Translations under genes and position numbers: made by a program
Shown: piece by piece, positions 6,800 through 15,973 of the stretch
Layout: each line of letters starts with the position of its first letter
How positions within the stretch are numbered: the stretch's first letter is position 1
NCBI GenBank assembly: GCA_002025975.1
Contig: MWOU01000242.1
Coordinates: 1-32,188, forward strand
Source of the DNA: Prochlorococcus sp. HOT208_60m_813B04
GTDB taxonomy: Bacteria > Cyanobacteriota > Cyanobacteriia > PCC-6307 > Cyanobiaceae
Direction of reading: 5' to 3'
Length of the DNA stretch: 32,188 bases
Notes under the pieces: generated by a model
What the model was told of the DNA's origin: nothing
Database searches by the model: none
Seen by the model: only the letters and a program-made list of their open reading frames with translations

Positions 6800-9094
6800 T
6801 TAATCCAAAGATAAAGCATTAATTACAACTGTAATAGAGCTAATAGCCATCAATAATGCTGCTATTGAGGGAGTAAGAAGAATACCGTATTTAGGGAATA
6901 AAATCCCTGCTGCTAAAGGTATAGCTAGTAAGTTGTAACCAAAAGCCCATGTTAGATTTTGCTTTATTTTTCTTATAGTTTTTTTGGCAAGATTTAAAGC
7001 GTAGGGTAATCCATTTAGTTGGTCTCCCATCAATACTACATCTGCATTTGCCTTGGCTATTTGAGTTCCTGATCCCACCGCAATTCCTAAGTCTGAAGAT
7101 GCTAGGGCTGGGACATCATTAATACCATCACCAATCATTGCTACTTTATTATCAATTTTTAATTTTTCTATAGTCTTTAGCTTCATTTCAGGAAGAAGAT
7201 CCCATTTGACTTCACTTTCTTTAAAACCAATTTTTTTTGCTAACGCTAAAACTGTTTGTTTCCTATCTCCACTTAAAATATTAATTTTAAATTTGTTTTT
7301 TCTTAAATGTTGCACTGTTTTAATTGAATCATCTCTGAGTAAATCTCCTAGGAAGATAAAGCCTAATAACTTATCTTTTATACTTACTCCAATAATAGTG
7401 TTCGTTTTTGTCTCTTCATTTTCAATTACTTTTTTTGCATCATTATCAATGATTGTTCCTTTACTTAGTAGCCATTCAATATTTCCAATATTAATAAGTC
7501 CATCAATTGAATCTAGTTCTCCAGAAATACCTCGGCCTGAATGAGTGATAATTTTTTTTATTGGAAATAAACTTAAATTTTGTTTTTCTGCTTCTTGAAT
7601 CAACGCATCTGCTATAGGATGTCTGCTTTCCTTTTCTAAGCTGGCAGCTATTCTTAATAAAAAAGAATGATCATCATAATTTTTATAATCAACGACGAAT
7701 GGCTTACCTTTTGTTAATGTACCTGTCTTATCAAAAATAATGTGATTAATTTTTGATGCCATCTCTATTTTGTCCCCGCCTTTAAATAAAACGCCCTTTT
7801 TTGCTGCTTTACCTGATGCGACAGTTATTACAGTTGGGGTGGCTAAACCTAATGCACAAGGACAAGCTATTACTAAAACAGCAATTGACAATTGTATTGC
7901 TAAACTAAGAAAATTCTCAGCATTACTACCAAGCGAACTATGAAGTGTATGGCTTGAGTGAGTTATGAGTTGATGATTATGACTTAATAAATCTGGCCAA
8001 ATGTTTCTTGCCCCCTTCCACCAAAAGAAGAAAGTTAAGGTAGCAAAAATAAGGACAAAGTAAGTAAATTTGCCTGCAATTTCATCGGCAATTCTTTGAA
8101 TGCGAGGTTTTCTAGCATTTATAGACTCAATAAGATTTACTAGTTTCGCGAGAGAAGAATCCCCTCCAACCTTTTGTACTTTAAGTCTAAGAGTTGAATT
8201 AAGATTTAAAGACCCACAAGATAGATTTTCGCCTTCTTTTACCTCGATAGGTTTGGATTCACCAGTGATATGTGAAACATCAATATATGAATTACCTTGA
8301 GTAACAATGCAGTCAGCAGGCACTCTGTCTCCAGCTAAAACTTGAATCTCTTGATTTGGTCTTAAAGTGTTTACTCTTATTGATTTTATTTGATTATCTT
8401 CTGTGTAGATATTTGCCATTTCAGGTTGAAGATCTAATAACTCTCCAATAGATGAACCAGTTTGGTATCTTGCTCTTTCCTCTAAGAAACGCCCAATCAA
8501 TATGAAGCCTAACAGCATAACTGGTTCATTAAAAAAACAAGGAAAACCAGCGGCAGGAAATATTAAGGATAGAAGACTTGTTATATATGCGCTAGTTACT
8601 CCAAGAGCTACTAGAGAATCCATATCAGGACGGTTCTTAATAAATGATTTAAAACCATTAATAATTATTCCTCTGCCAGGAAAAAATAGAGCTAATGTTG
8701 CTAATGAAGCGTGAAAAAATATATTACCTAATATGGGAAAATTTATATATCTTCCTTCTGCTAGATGACCTAAACCTGAAAATAATAAAAGTAATAAAGC
8801 AAAAGTTAGTTTTTTCCATTGATTATTCCAGCTCTTTTTTTTTTCTAATTCTGCCTTATTTATTTTTTTTGAAAAATCATTTATGTAAATCTTTGATGGG
8901 AATCCATTTTCTTTTAGATTTTCGAGAACTGCTTCTAGTTCTATCTGTTTCTGGGTAATTTCAAAATATGCACTTTCAGTTAGTAAGTTAACAGAAACAT
9001 TTTCAATACCATCAGAATTTTTTAATATTTTTTCAACAGTGCTAACACATCCTCCGCACTTCATTCCAGTAATGCTTAATTGAATGCTTTCCAT
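6800..9094 (-). CDS. Cu(I)-translocating P1B-type ATPase
   Basis: 764 residues. N-terminal heavy-metal domain with GMKCGGC (C13, C16), then transmembrane pairs, the actuator TGES (278-281), the CPC metal motif in TM6 (411-413), phosphorylation site DKTGT (455-459), and GDGINDVPAL with the P-domain near the C-terminus. TM7 carries YN and TM8 M..SS, the Cu(I) signature. It belongs with cyanobacterial CtaA/PacS, which move copper towards plastocyanin and cytochrome oxidase; sequence alone does not say which one it equals. Odd: the loop between TM5 and TM6 (about 362-394) is long and has five His (372, 374, 379, 382, 385). First gene of the operon with tmk and holB. Confidence 0.93.
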   Translation of the reverse strand: MESIQLSITGMKCGGCVSTVEKILKNSDGIENVSVNLLTESAYFEITQKQIELEAVLENLKENGFPSKIYINDFSKKINKAELEKKKSWNNQWKKLTFALLLLLFSGLGHLAEGRYINFPILGNIFFHASLATLALFFPGRGIIINGFKSFIKNRPDMDSLVALGVTSAYITSLLSLIFPAAGFPCFFNEPVMLLGFILIGRFLEERARYQTGSSIGELLDLQPEMANIYTEDNQIKSIRVNTLRPNQEIQVLAGDRVPADCIVTQGNSYIDVSHITGESKPIEVKEGENLSCGSLNLNSTLRLKVQKVGGDSSLAKLVNLIESINARKPRIQRIADEIAGKFTYFVLIFATLTFFFWWKGARNIWPDLLSHNHQLITHSSHTLHSSLGSNAENFLSLAIQLSIAVLVIACPCALGLATPTVITVASGKAAKKGVLFKGGDKIEMASKINHIIFDKTGTLTKGKPFVVDYKNYDDHSFLLRIAASLEKESRHPIADALIQEAEKQNLSLFPIKKIITHSGRGISGELDSIDGLINIGNIEWLLSKGTIIDNDAKKVIENEETKTNTIIGVSIKDKLLGFIFLGDLLRDDSIKTVQHLRKNKFKINILSGDRKQTVLALAKKIGFKESEVKWDLLPEMKLKTIEKLKIDNKVAMIGDGINDVPALASSDLGIAVGSGTQIAKANADVVLMGDQLNGLPYALNLAKKTIRKIKQNLTWAFGYNLLAIPLAAGILFPKYGILLTPSIAALLMAISSITVVINALSLD

Positions 9095-9215
9095 ATTTTT
9101 CGCGATTAAAGCAAATTAATGCTTTCCTTATTTTTTAACTATAATAATAAATGTAATAGACATTTTAAATAGTTATTTTTTAAATTACTATATTAATTTT
9201 ATTAGTTTTAGATCG

Positions 9216-9737
9216 GTGCCTAGTAATCAAAACAGAGACAATTTTATTGATAAAGCTTTTACCGTAATTGCTGAATCTATTGTAAAAATAATGCCTATTG
9301 CAGAGAAAGAAAAAAAGGCATATATCTATTACAGAGATGGCCTAGCCGCACAAAATAATGGGGATTATTCGGAAGCATTAGAGTATTACAAAGAGAGTTT
9401 ATTGCTTGAAGAAAATAAAATTGATAGGGGTGAGACTTTAAAAAATATGGCAATAATATACATGAGTAATGGAGAAGAGGATTTGTCTATTGAAACTTAT
9501 GAAAAAGCACTAGTAGAAAATCCTAAACAGCCATCATGCCTCAAAAATATAGGTTTAATTTATGAAAAAAGGGGAAGATACGCTGAGCAAAATGGTGATT
9601 TAGATCAGAGAGATATTTGGTTTGATAAAGCTGCTGAAGTCTGGTCTAAAGCAGTTAGGTTATATCCAGGGGGGTATCTAGATATTGAGAATTGGTTGAA
9701 AAACTCAGGCAGAAGCTCAATTGATATGTATCTTTGA
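9216..9737 (+). CDS. ycf3: Photosystem I assembly protein Ycf3
   Basis: 173 residues with three tetratricopeptide repeats, clearest at about 36-70 ([20 protein letters not shown]), 74-108 ([21 protein letters not shown]) and 109-155. Ycf3 acts as a chaperone on the stromal face of thylakoids, bringing PsaA/PsaB together. The start is GTG at 9216, chosen because it gives the family N-terminus MPxxxxxDNFIDKxFTVIA. Divergent from the copper ATPase across 121 bp, and convergent with radA with a 5-bp gap. Confidence 0.97.
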   Translation: MPSNQNRDNFIDKAFTVIAESIVKIMPIAEKEKKAYIYYRDGLAAQNNGDYSEALEYYKESLLLEENKIDRGETLKNMAIIYMSNGEEDLSIETYEKALVENPKQPSCLKNIGLIYEKRGRYAEQNGDLDQRDIWFDKAAEVWSKAVRLYPGGYLDIENWLKNSGRSSIDMYL

Positions 9738-9742
9738 TTTTT

Positions 9743-11095
9743 TTATTTTGATAAAGAATAATCAACTGCTTCTTTAATATTGGATATCTCTTTGATATTT
9801 ATTAATTGTTGAAAATTATTATTTAGTTCCTCCTCTAGTTTTGGCACTACGATATTTTTAATTCCTAGTCTTACAGCTTCTTCTATCTTTATCAGGAGGT
9901 TATTCGATTTTCTAACTTGACCGCTCAAACCCAATTCCCCAATAAATGAGGTACTAGCCAAAGGAGGAATATTTTTCAAACTCGATAAAATTGATATTGC
10001 TACACCTAAGTCAGATGAGGGATCATTAATTTCAAAACCTCCACCAGTAGCTACATAACAATCAAACTCAGATAATTTTATCCCCACGTGTTTTTCAATG
10101 ACAGCGAGAATTTGATGCAATCTATTTATGCTAATTCCAGTTGTAGTTCGTCTTGGGTTACTGTAGAAAGTTTTATTTACCAGTGCTTGTATATCAACTG
10201 CTAATGGTCGAGTGCCTTCATTTGTAATCGTAGTTGTTACACCTGAAATATTTTCTTTATTTGTAAAAATTGAACTTGGGTTTTTTATCTCACGTAAACC
10301 CTCTTCAAGCATTTCAAAAATTCCAATTTCAAAGGTCGATCCAAATCGATTTTTTATACTTCTTAGTAATCTATGAGATGAAATCTTATCTCCTTCAAAG
10401 TTTATTACTGTATCAACTAAATGTTCTAGAGTTTTAGGGCCAGCTAAAGCACCATCTTTGGTTACATGACCAATTATTAGAAGCGCGATATTATTATCTT
10501 TAGCTAGATTTTGCAACTCAGAAGAACATTCTCTAACTTGAGAAACAGATCCTGGAGAACTTTGCATTTCATGATTATGGATGGCTTGAATACTATCAAT
10601 AATTGCGAAACTTGGATTGACACGTTTGATCTCTTCAATAATTAGAGATAGATTAGTTTCTGCAAAAATTTTTAAATCAATACTGTTTTGATTTAATCTT
10701 TCCCATCTAATTTTTACTTGTTCTAGGGATTCTTCTGCAGTTATGTATAACACTTTTTCATTGAGAGATATTTTCCCTGCTGATTGAAGAACTAATGTGC
10801 TTTTACCTATACCTGGTTCTCCTCCGAGTAAAACAACAGATCCAGGTACAATTCCACCTCCAAGAACTCGATCGAATTCCTTAAAACCACTCGAAAATCT
10901 TAATATTTTTTTTGATGAGATCTCATGAAACGGTATAGATTTTTTACTATTTTTTTTCTCTTGATATTTAGAGGTCTTACTTTTTATTTCTTCAACAATG
11001 GAATTCCATGAGTTGCAATTAAGGCATTTTCCAAAGTATTGAGAAGTTTCAGATCCGCAATTCTGACAAATAAAAGTCGATAATTTGCTAGACAT
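9743..11095 (-). CDS. radA: DNA repair protein RadA
   Basis: 450 residues. Zinc finger C10-C13-C24-C27, RecA-like ATPase with Walker A G92-T100 (GEPGIGKST), the RadA-specific KNRFG motif (SIKNRFGST) and a C-terminal Lon-protease-like domain (about 290-450, with ATGGGFEINDPSSDLGVAIS) that is structural, not proteolytic. RadA is a hexameric branch-migration helicase in recombination repair. Full length. Divergent from rpaB across 107 bp, which must hold both promoters. Confidence 0.97.
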   Translation of the reverse strand: MSSKLSTFICQNCGSETSQYFGKCLNCNSWNSIVEEIKSKTSKYQEKKNSKKSIPFHEISSKKILRFSSGFKEFDRVLGGGIVPGSVVLLGGEPGIGKSTLVLQSAGKISLNEKVLYITAEESLEQVKIRWERLNQNSIDLKIFAETNLSLIIEEIKRVNPSFAIIDSIQAIHNHEMQSSPGSVSQVRECSSELQNLAKDNNIALLIIGHVTKDGALAGPKTLEHLVDTVINFEGDKISSHRLLRSIKNRFGSTFEIGIFEMLEEGLREIKNPSSIFTNKENISGVTTTITNEGTRPLAVDIQALVNKTFYSNPRRTTTGISINRLHQILAVIEKHVGIKLSEFDCYVATGGGFEINDPSSDLGVAISILSSLKNIPPLASTSFIGELGLSGQVRKSNNLLIKIEEAVRLGIKNIVVPKLEEELNNNFQQLINIKEISNIKEAVDYSLSK

Positions 11096-11202
11096 TAAGT
11101 TTCTGAATGAAGTAAGGGAACTAGAATGTTTGGGATATTGCCCCTCTACAAGTTAGATTAGGTTAATAATAAATTCTCTTACTGATTAGCTAATAGAAAC
11201 AA

Positions 11203-11949
11203 ATGGCTCTATCTAGTCAAACTAAAGAAACTATACTTGTCGCAGATGACGAGGCAAGTATTAGAAGAATTCTGGAGACACGTCTCTCCATGATTGGCTA
11301 CAAAGTTGTAACTGCAAGTGATGGTAAAGAAGCACTAAAGTTATTTAAGGATTATGAACCTGATTTAGTAGTGCTTGACGTCATGATGCCAAAGTTAGAT
11401 GGTTATGGAGTTTGTCAAGAATTAAGGAAAGATTCTGATGTTCCAATTGTTATGTTAACTGCATTAGGAGATGTCGCAGATAGGATAACAGGTTTAGAAT
11501 TGGGGGCTGATGATTATGTAGTAAAACCATTCAGTCCAAAGGAATTAGAAGCTAGAATAAGGTGTGTTCTTAGGAGAATCGACAAAGAACAAATTCCTGG
11601 AATGCCTAATTCAGGATTAATTTTGGTAACGGATATAAAAATTGATACAAATCGAAGACAAGTTTTTAAAAGCGATGAGAGAATAAGATTAACTGGAATG
11701 GAATTTAGTCTCTTAGAGCTTTTGGTAAGCAGGTCAGGAGAGCCATTTAGTAGAGGAGAGATTTTGAAAGAAGTTTGGGGATATACCCCCGAGAGACATG
11801 TAGACACGAGAGTCGTGGATGTTCATATATCAAGATTAAGATCAAAACTTGAGGCTGATCCAGCAAATCCTGAATTAATTTTGACAGCAAGGGGTACAGG
11901 ATATCTTTTCCAACGGATTGTTGATATTGCTCCTTTTGATGGTAAATAA
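11203..11949 (+). CDS. rpaB: Response regulator RpaB (Ycf27)
   Basis: 248 residues. Receiver domain with D15-D16, phospho-acceptor D59 (VLDVMMP), T86 and K108, followed by an OmpR-type winged helix (about 140-240, ending ILTARGTGYLF). The sequence matches RpaB, the essential high-light and redox regulator of cyanobacteria that represses high-light genes through HLR1 sites and works with kinase NblS. It is clearly a different paralogue from RpaA at 4418. The stop codon is immediately followed by the plsX ATG, so RpaB heads an apparent operon with plsX, fabH, fabD and plsC. Confidence 0.95.
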   Translation: MALSSQTKETILVADDEASIRRILETRLSMIGYKVVTASDGKEALKLFKDYEPDLVVLDVMMPKLDGYGVCQELRKDSDVPIVMLTALGDVADRITGLELGADDYVVKPFSPKELEARIRCVLRRIDKEQIPGMPNSGLILVTDIKIDTNRRQVFKSDERIRLTGMEFSLLELLVSRSGEPFSRGEILKEVWGYTPERHVDTRVVDVHISRLRSKLEADPANPELILTARGTGYLFQRIVDIAPFDGK

Positions 11950-13368
11950 ATGGGGAAAGAAACAGCGCAAAAAATTAACAAGCCCAGAGCTATTAGAAGA
12001 TTAGTTATTTGGTATAAAAGAAATTCTGCTGTCACTTCAATAGTAGATACTGCTGCTAGTTCTGCGGCAACGGCTAGTAATGTTGCGGGTAATGTGGTTT
12101 CTGGTGCTGGTTCTGTTGTGACCACTGCTAGTAATGTTGCGAGTAATGTTGCAGGTAATGTTGCAGGTAATGTAGTTTCAAGCGCTGAATCTGTTGTGAA
12201 TACTGCTAGCAGTGTTGTTTCAAATGCTAGCTCAATAGCGAAAAATACATTACAGCCACTAGTTTTTGACCCATTAAAAAGATTACAAAATAGCGATAAT
12301 ATTTTAGATAAGGTCGAAGACATACAATCTAAAAGAATTTGGATCGCAGTTGATGGTATGGGTGGAGATTATGCTCCCGGCCCAATTCTTGAAGGTTGTC
12401 TCGAAGCAATAAGTAGATTCCCAATAAATATAAAGTTTGTCGGCAAAATTGACAAAGTTAAAGATGCAGCAGAAAAAATTGGTATAGCAGAATTATTAGA
12501 AAATGAAATTAATAATAATCGTCTTGAATTAATTGATAGTGGAGAGCCTATTGGGATGAATGAAGAAGCTACTGCAGTCAGAAAAAGGAAAAATGCAAGC
12601 ATAAACGTTGCAATGGATTTAGTGAGAAATAATAAAGCTGAAGCTGTCTACTCAGCTGGTAATTCAGGTGCCATGATGGCTTCTGCCATATTTAGAATTG
12701 GAAGATTGAAAGGGATTGATAGACCAGCCATAGGAGCTTTATTTCCAACAAGGGATCAAACTCGCCCTGTATTAGTTTTAGATGTTGGTGCGAATACTGA
12801 TTGTAAGCCATCTTATCTACATCAATTTGCTCTTCTAGGTAACATTTATGCAAAAGATGTCTTACAAGTAAAAAAACCAAGAATAGGCCTTTTAAATATT
12901 GGAGAAGAAGAATGCAAAGGTAATGATTTATCCCTAAAAACATTTGAATTATTATCTTCAGAAAAAAGTTTTGATTTTGGAGGTAATTGTGAAGGGCGAG
13001 ATGTATTATCAGGTAGCTTCGACGTAGTAGTCTGTGATGGATTTACTGGAAATATATTATTGAAATTTCTTGAATCTGTGGGAGGAGTATTATTAGATAT
13101 TTTGAGATCTGAGCTGCCACGTGGAAGGCGGGGGAAAGTTGGCTCAGCTTTTTTAAGAAGTAATCTACTCAGAATTAAGAAAAGGTTAGATCATGCCGAA
13201 CATGGAGGAGCTTTATTACTTGGGGTAAATGGTATTTGTGTTATTGGTCATGGAAGTAGCAAATCTTTATCAGTAGTTAGTGCTCTTCGCTTGGCTCACT
13301 CTGCAGTGAATCATGGTGTTATGGATAATTTAAATCAACTGCAAAAGCTTCAAGTTTTAAATTCATAA
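11950..13368 (+). CDS. plsX: Phosphate acyltransferase PlsX with an N-terminal repeat extension
   Basis: 472 residues, against about 330-350 for the family. From about residue 129 it is a normal PlsX (WIAVDGMGGDYAPGPILEG, YSAGNSGAMMA, VLDVGANTDC, CDGFTGNILLK, VIGHGSS), which makes acyl-phosphate from acyl-ACP for phospholipid synthesis at the membrane. Residues 1-33 are basic (KPRAIRRLVIWYKR), and 34-98 are Ala/Ser/Val/Asn-rich repeats built on TASNVAGNVVSGAGSVVT. The first ATG abuts the rpaB stop, the frame is open throughout and no other Met occurs before the catalytic domain, so I accept the extension as translated. It may be an amphipathic membrane anchor (inference). PlsY would use its product; not in the window. 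Confidence 0.93.
   Translation: MGKETAQKINKPRAIRRLVIWYKRNSAVTSIVDTAASSAATASNVAGNVVSGAGSVVTTASNVASNVAGNVAGNVVSSAESVVNTASSVVSNASSIAKNTLQPLVFDPLKRLQNSDNILDKVEDIQSKRIWIAVDGMGGDYAPGPILEGCLEAISRFPINIKFVGKIDKVKDAAEKIGIAELLENEINNNRLELIDSGEPIGMNEEATAVRKRKNASINVAMDLVRNNKAEAVYSAGNSGAMMASAIFRIGRLKGIDRPAIGALFPTRDQTRPVLVLDVGANTDCKPSYLHQFALLGNIYAKDVLQVKKPRIGLLNIGEEECKGNDLSLKTFELLSSEKSFDFGGNCEGRDVLSGSFDVVVCDGFTGNILLKFLESVGGVLLDILRSELPRGRRGKVGSAFLRSNLLRIKKRLDHAEHGGALLLGVNGICVIGHGSSKSLSVVSALRLAHSAVNHGVMDNLNQLQKLQVLNS
12049..12243 (+). repeat. Low-complexity coding repeat in plsX
   Basis: Encodes PlsX residues 34-98. The DNA repeats GCTAGTAATGTTGC-type and GGTAATGTTGCA-type units, with an 18-codon unit present twice and an 8-codon insertion in the second. 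GC is higher than in the flanks. Such units are prone to slippage, so length is likely to vary between strains. Confidence 0.7.
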
Positions 13369-13377
13369 AACATATTG

Positions 13378-13397
13378 AGTCAAATTTATGTTTGACT
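13378..13397. promoter_or_regulatory. Inverted repeat between plsX and fabH
   Basis: AGTCAAA (13378-13384), 6-bp spacer, TTTGACT (13391-13397): a perfect 7-bp dyad in a 53-bp gap inside the lipid gene cluster. No T-run follows, so it is a poor terminator. It may be an operator or an RNA-processing hairpin, or TTTGACT may include a -35 element for fabH. Confidence 0.4.
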
Positions 13398-13421
13398 AAT
13401 ATAAGTAACTAAAAAACTCTT

Positions 13422-14429
13422 TTGGAAGGAATAAATTTTAATCAGATTGGAGTGTCATTCAAGGGAAGTGGAAGTTATGTACCTGATCAAATCCTAACCA
13501 ATCAAAAAATTAGTCAAAAAGTTGATACAAGCAATGAATGGATACAATCTAGAACTGGTATTTCTGAGAGAAGAATCTCTAGCGTAGAAGATAATGTTAC
13601 TGAGATGGGTTATAAGGCTGCTCTTAAGGCTATAGAAATGGCTAGTTGGGACATTAAAACGATTGATTTGATTGTTTTAGCTACTTCAACTCCGCATGAT
13701 TTATTTGGATCAGCCCCATCCATTCAAGCTAAATTAGGGGCAGCTAATGCTGTAGCTTTCGATTTAACTGCAGCTTGTAGTGGCTTTTTATTTGCCTTAA
13801 TAACAGCCTCACAATTTTTAAAAGGGGGTAGTTTTAAAAGGGCTATTGTTATTGGCGCAGATCAATTATCAAGTTTTGTTGATTGGAATGATAGAAGAAG
13901 TTGTATTCTCTTTGGAGATGGTGCCGGTGCATTAGCAATTGAAGCCACAAATGAATTTGATAATTTTATAGGTTTTGATATGAGAACTGATGGGGGGAGG
14001 GGTTCTTTTCTTAATCTTCCCTCAAAAAATAATAAGGATTCAATAGTTGATGAAATTGACTTTTTAAGTGGAGGTTTTTCTCCAATTCAGATGAATGGTC
14101 AGGAAGTTTATAAATTCGCAGTTAAAGAAGTCCCCCTAATTCTTCAAAAGTTGTTGAAAAAAATGAAATATAATTCTGATCAAGTTGATTGGCTCTTGTT
14201 GCATCAAGCTAATCAAAGAATATTGGATTCTGTAGGAGAAAGGTTAAAAATTCCCAGAGAAAAGATTCTTAGTAATTTAGAAAAATATGGCAATACTTCA
14301 GCAGCAACAATTCCACTAATGATGGATGAGGCTGTAAGAGATTATAGAATTCAACAAAATGATATTATTGCTACAAGTGGTTTCGGTGCTGGGCTAAGTT
14401 GGGGTGCAGCCCTAATTAAATGGGGTTAA
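13422..14429 (+). CDS. fabH: Beta-ketoacyl-ACP synthase III
   Basis: 335 residues. Condenses acetyl-CoA with malonyl-ACP to start fatty-acid synthesis. Catalytic triad C119 (TAACSGF), H261 (LLHQANQRI) and N291 (YGNTSAATIP); the C-terminal GFGAGLSWGA is typical. The start is TTG at 13422; no ATG precedes the conserved N-terminal strand (FNQIGVSFKGSGSYVP) and later starts would cut into it. There is no clear ribosome-binding site. Second enzyme of the plsX-fabH-fabD-plsC cluster, 16 bp before fabD. Confidence 0.96.
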   Translation: MEGINFNQIGVSFKGSGSYVPDQILTNQKISQKVDTSNEWIQSRTGISERRISSVEDNVTEMGYKAALKAIEMASWDIKTIDLIVLATSTPHDLFGSAPSIQAKLGAANAVAFDLTAACSGFLFALITASQFLKGGSFKRAIVIGADQLSSFVDWNDRRSCILFGDGAGALAIEATNEFDNFIGFDMRTDGGRGSFLNLPSKNNKDSIVDEIDFLSGGFSPIQMNGQEVYKFAVKEVPLILQKLLKKMKYNSDQVDWLLLHQANQRILDSVGERLKIPREKILSNLEKYGNTSAATIPLMMDEAVRDYRIQQNDIIATSGFGAGLSWGAALIKWG

Positions 14430-14445
14430 ACAAAATAGGAACATT

Positions 14446-15342
14446 ATGACAGTTGCATGGGTATTCCCTGGACAGGGTTCGCAAAAAATTGGAATGGCAA
14501 AACAAATTGAAAATTTGCCCAACACAAAAGAGAGGTTTAGTTATGCATCTGAGATATTTGAAAGGAATTTATTTGAAATTTGTGAGTTAAATAATGAACC
14601 AACAAATCCTCTTATTGATTTAAATAACACAAGAAACACACAAATTTGTCTTTTTTTAGTTGAATCAATTTTATTAGATGCATTAAAGGAAAATGGATTT
14701 AAACCAACTTATGTTGCTGGGCATAGTCTTGGAGAAATCACTGCACTATATTGTGCGGATGTTTTTTCATTCGAAGATTGCGTTTCTCTAATAAAAGAAA
14801 GGTCTCAATTAATGGTAAATGCTGGGAAAGGATCTATGGCAGCAGTAATTGGTTTTGATAGAAATGAACTTGATCTATTAGTACAAAAAATTGATGATAT
14901 TGTAATTGCTAATGATAATAGCTCTTCCCAAGTTGTCTTATCAGGATCTACTGAAGCATTAGATAATTTGTCGAGAGAATTTTCTTGTAAAAGGTTCTTG
15001 AAATTAAATGTTTCGGGTGCATTTCATTCACCATTTATGAATGAATCTTCATCAAAATTTTCTGAGTATTTAAAACAGATTCAATTTAAAAAACCCTCTT
15101 TCCCAGTCATAAGTAATTGTGAACCTTCACTTTGTAGTGATGCAAACGAGCTTAAAATTAGATTAGAAAAGCAAATGTGTAATGGAGTTAGGTGGCGAGA
15201 AACTATGGATTTAATGGCAAAAGATAGTGATCTACATATTGTTGAAATTGGCCCTTCTAATGTACTAAGCGGTTTAGGAAAAAGACATCTTAAAGGTGTA
15301 AAAATTTCTCAAGTTTCATCTTCTGATCAAATATCTTATTAA
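14446..15342 (+). CDS. fabD: Malonyl-CoA:ACP transacylase
   Basis: 298 residues. Loads malonyl groups on ACP for FabH and the elongating synthases. FPGQGSQ near the N-terminus (7-13), the nucleophile elbow GHSLGE with S94, and H194 in GAFHSPFM. Full length. It follows fabH by 16 bp and precedes plsC by 6 bp, so translation is probably coupled along the cluster. Confidence 0.97.
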   Translation: MTVAWVFPGQGSQKIGMAKQIENLPNTKERFSYASEIFERNLFEICELNNEPTNPLIDLNNTRNTQICLFLVESILLDALKENGFKPTYVAGHSLGEITALYCADVFSFEDCVSLIKERSQLMVNAGKGSMAAVIGFDRNELDLLVQKIDDIVIANDNSSSQVVLSGSTEALDNLSREFSCKRFLKLNVSGAFHSPFMNESSSKFSEYLKQIQFKKPSFPVISNCEPSLCSDANELKIRLEKQMCNGVRWRETMDLMAKDSDLHIVEIGPSNVLSGLGKRHLKGVKISQVSSSDQISY

Positions 15343-15348
15343 TTTTGT

Positions 15349-15969
15349 ATGAAAAATCATACTATTCAAAAATTAATCTATGAATTAGTTAGTAAGCTTT
15401 TTGTATTACCTATTTATAAATTTGTATTTAAAGGTCAATTAATAGGTAGAGACAATATTCCGCAAAAAGATTCTTTTATCATGGTTTCTAATCATGGTTC
15501 TTTACTTGATCCTCCTTTGTTAGGCCATGCCCTTGGACGTAATATATCTTTTATGGCCAAGGCAGAGCTTTTTAAAATTCCTTTTCTTGGTTTTATTATC
15601 AAGGCTTGTGGAGCATATCCCGTGAAAAGAGGAATTGCTGATAAAAATACAATCAAAACAGCATGTAAAAAATTGTCAAACGATAATTGTATTGGAATTT
15701 TTATTGATGGCACTCGTCAAAAAAATGGCCGAGTAAATAAGCCCAAACAAGGAGCAGCATTATTAGCTTTTAAAAATCAAAAATTATTATTGCCTGTTGC
15801 AATAGTTAATTCACATAGGCTAGTGAGATTTAAATTCTTTTTTCCTTTATTTTCAAAAATAGTTATCAAAGTGGGAAAACCTGTTCATCCTCCGCAAAGT
15901 TCATCAAGAGATGAACTTAATCTTGTGACAATGCACCTTAAAGACGAAATTAATAATTTGATTGGATGA
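15349..15969 (+). CDS. plsC: 1-acyl-sn-glycerol-3-phosphate acyltransferase
   Basis: 206 residues. Acylates lysophosphatidate to phosphatidate. The HX4D motif is H49-D54 (NHGSLLDPP), then KAELFKIPF, and the third motif reads FIDGTRQ where FPEGTR is usual: Glu is replaced by Asp. A hydrophobic N-terminal segment (about 8-30) probably holds it on the membrane. Last gene of the rpaB-plsX-fabH-fabD-plsC run; converges with tsaB across 4 bp. Confidence 0.92.
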   Translation: MKNHTIQKLIYELVSKLFVLPIYKFVFKGQLIGRDNIPQKDSFIMVSNHGSLLDPPLLGHALGRNISFMAKAELFKIPFLGFIIKACGAYPVKRGIADKNTIKTACKKLSNDNCIGIFIDGTRQKNGRVNKPKQGAALLAFKNQKLLLPVAIVNSHRLVRFKFFFPLFSKIVIKVGKPVHPPQSSSRDELNLVTMHLKDEINNLIG

Positions 15970-15973
15970 ATAT

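Noticed and set aside
7206..8958. Plus-strand ORFs opposite the copper ATPase
   Set aside because: Antisense frames inside a well-conserved gene, with no family features.
11823..12323. Minus-strand 166-residue ORF rich in Thr/Ala/Leu opposite plsX
   Set aside because: Antisense shadow of the plsX low-complexity repeats; composition follows from the repeats on the coding strand.
12692..12943. Minus-strand 83-residue ORF opposite the PlsX catalytic domain
   Set aside because: Lies antisense to strongly conserved PlsX motifs, with no family resemblance.
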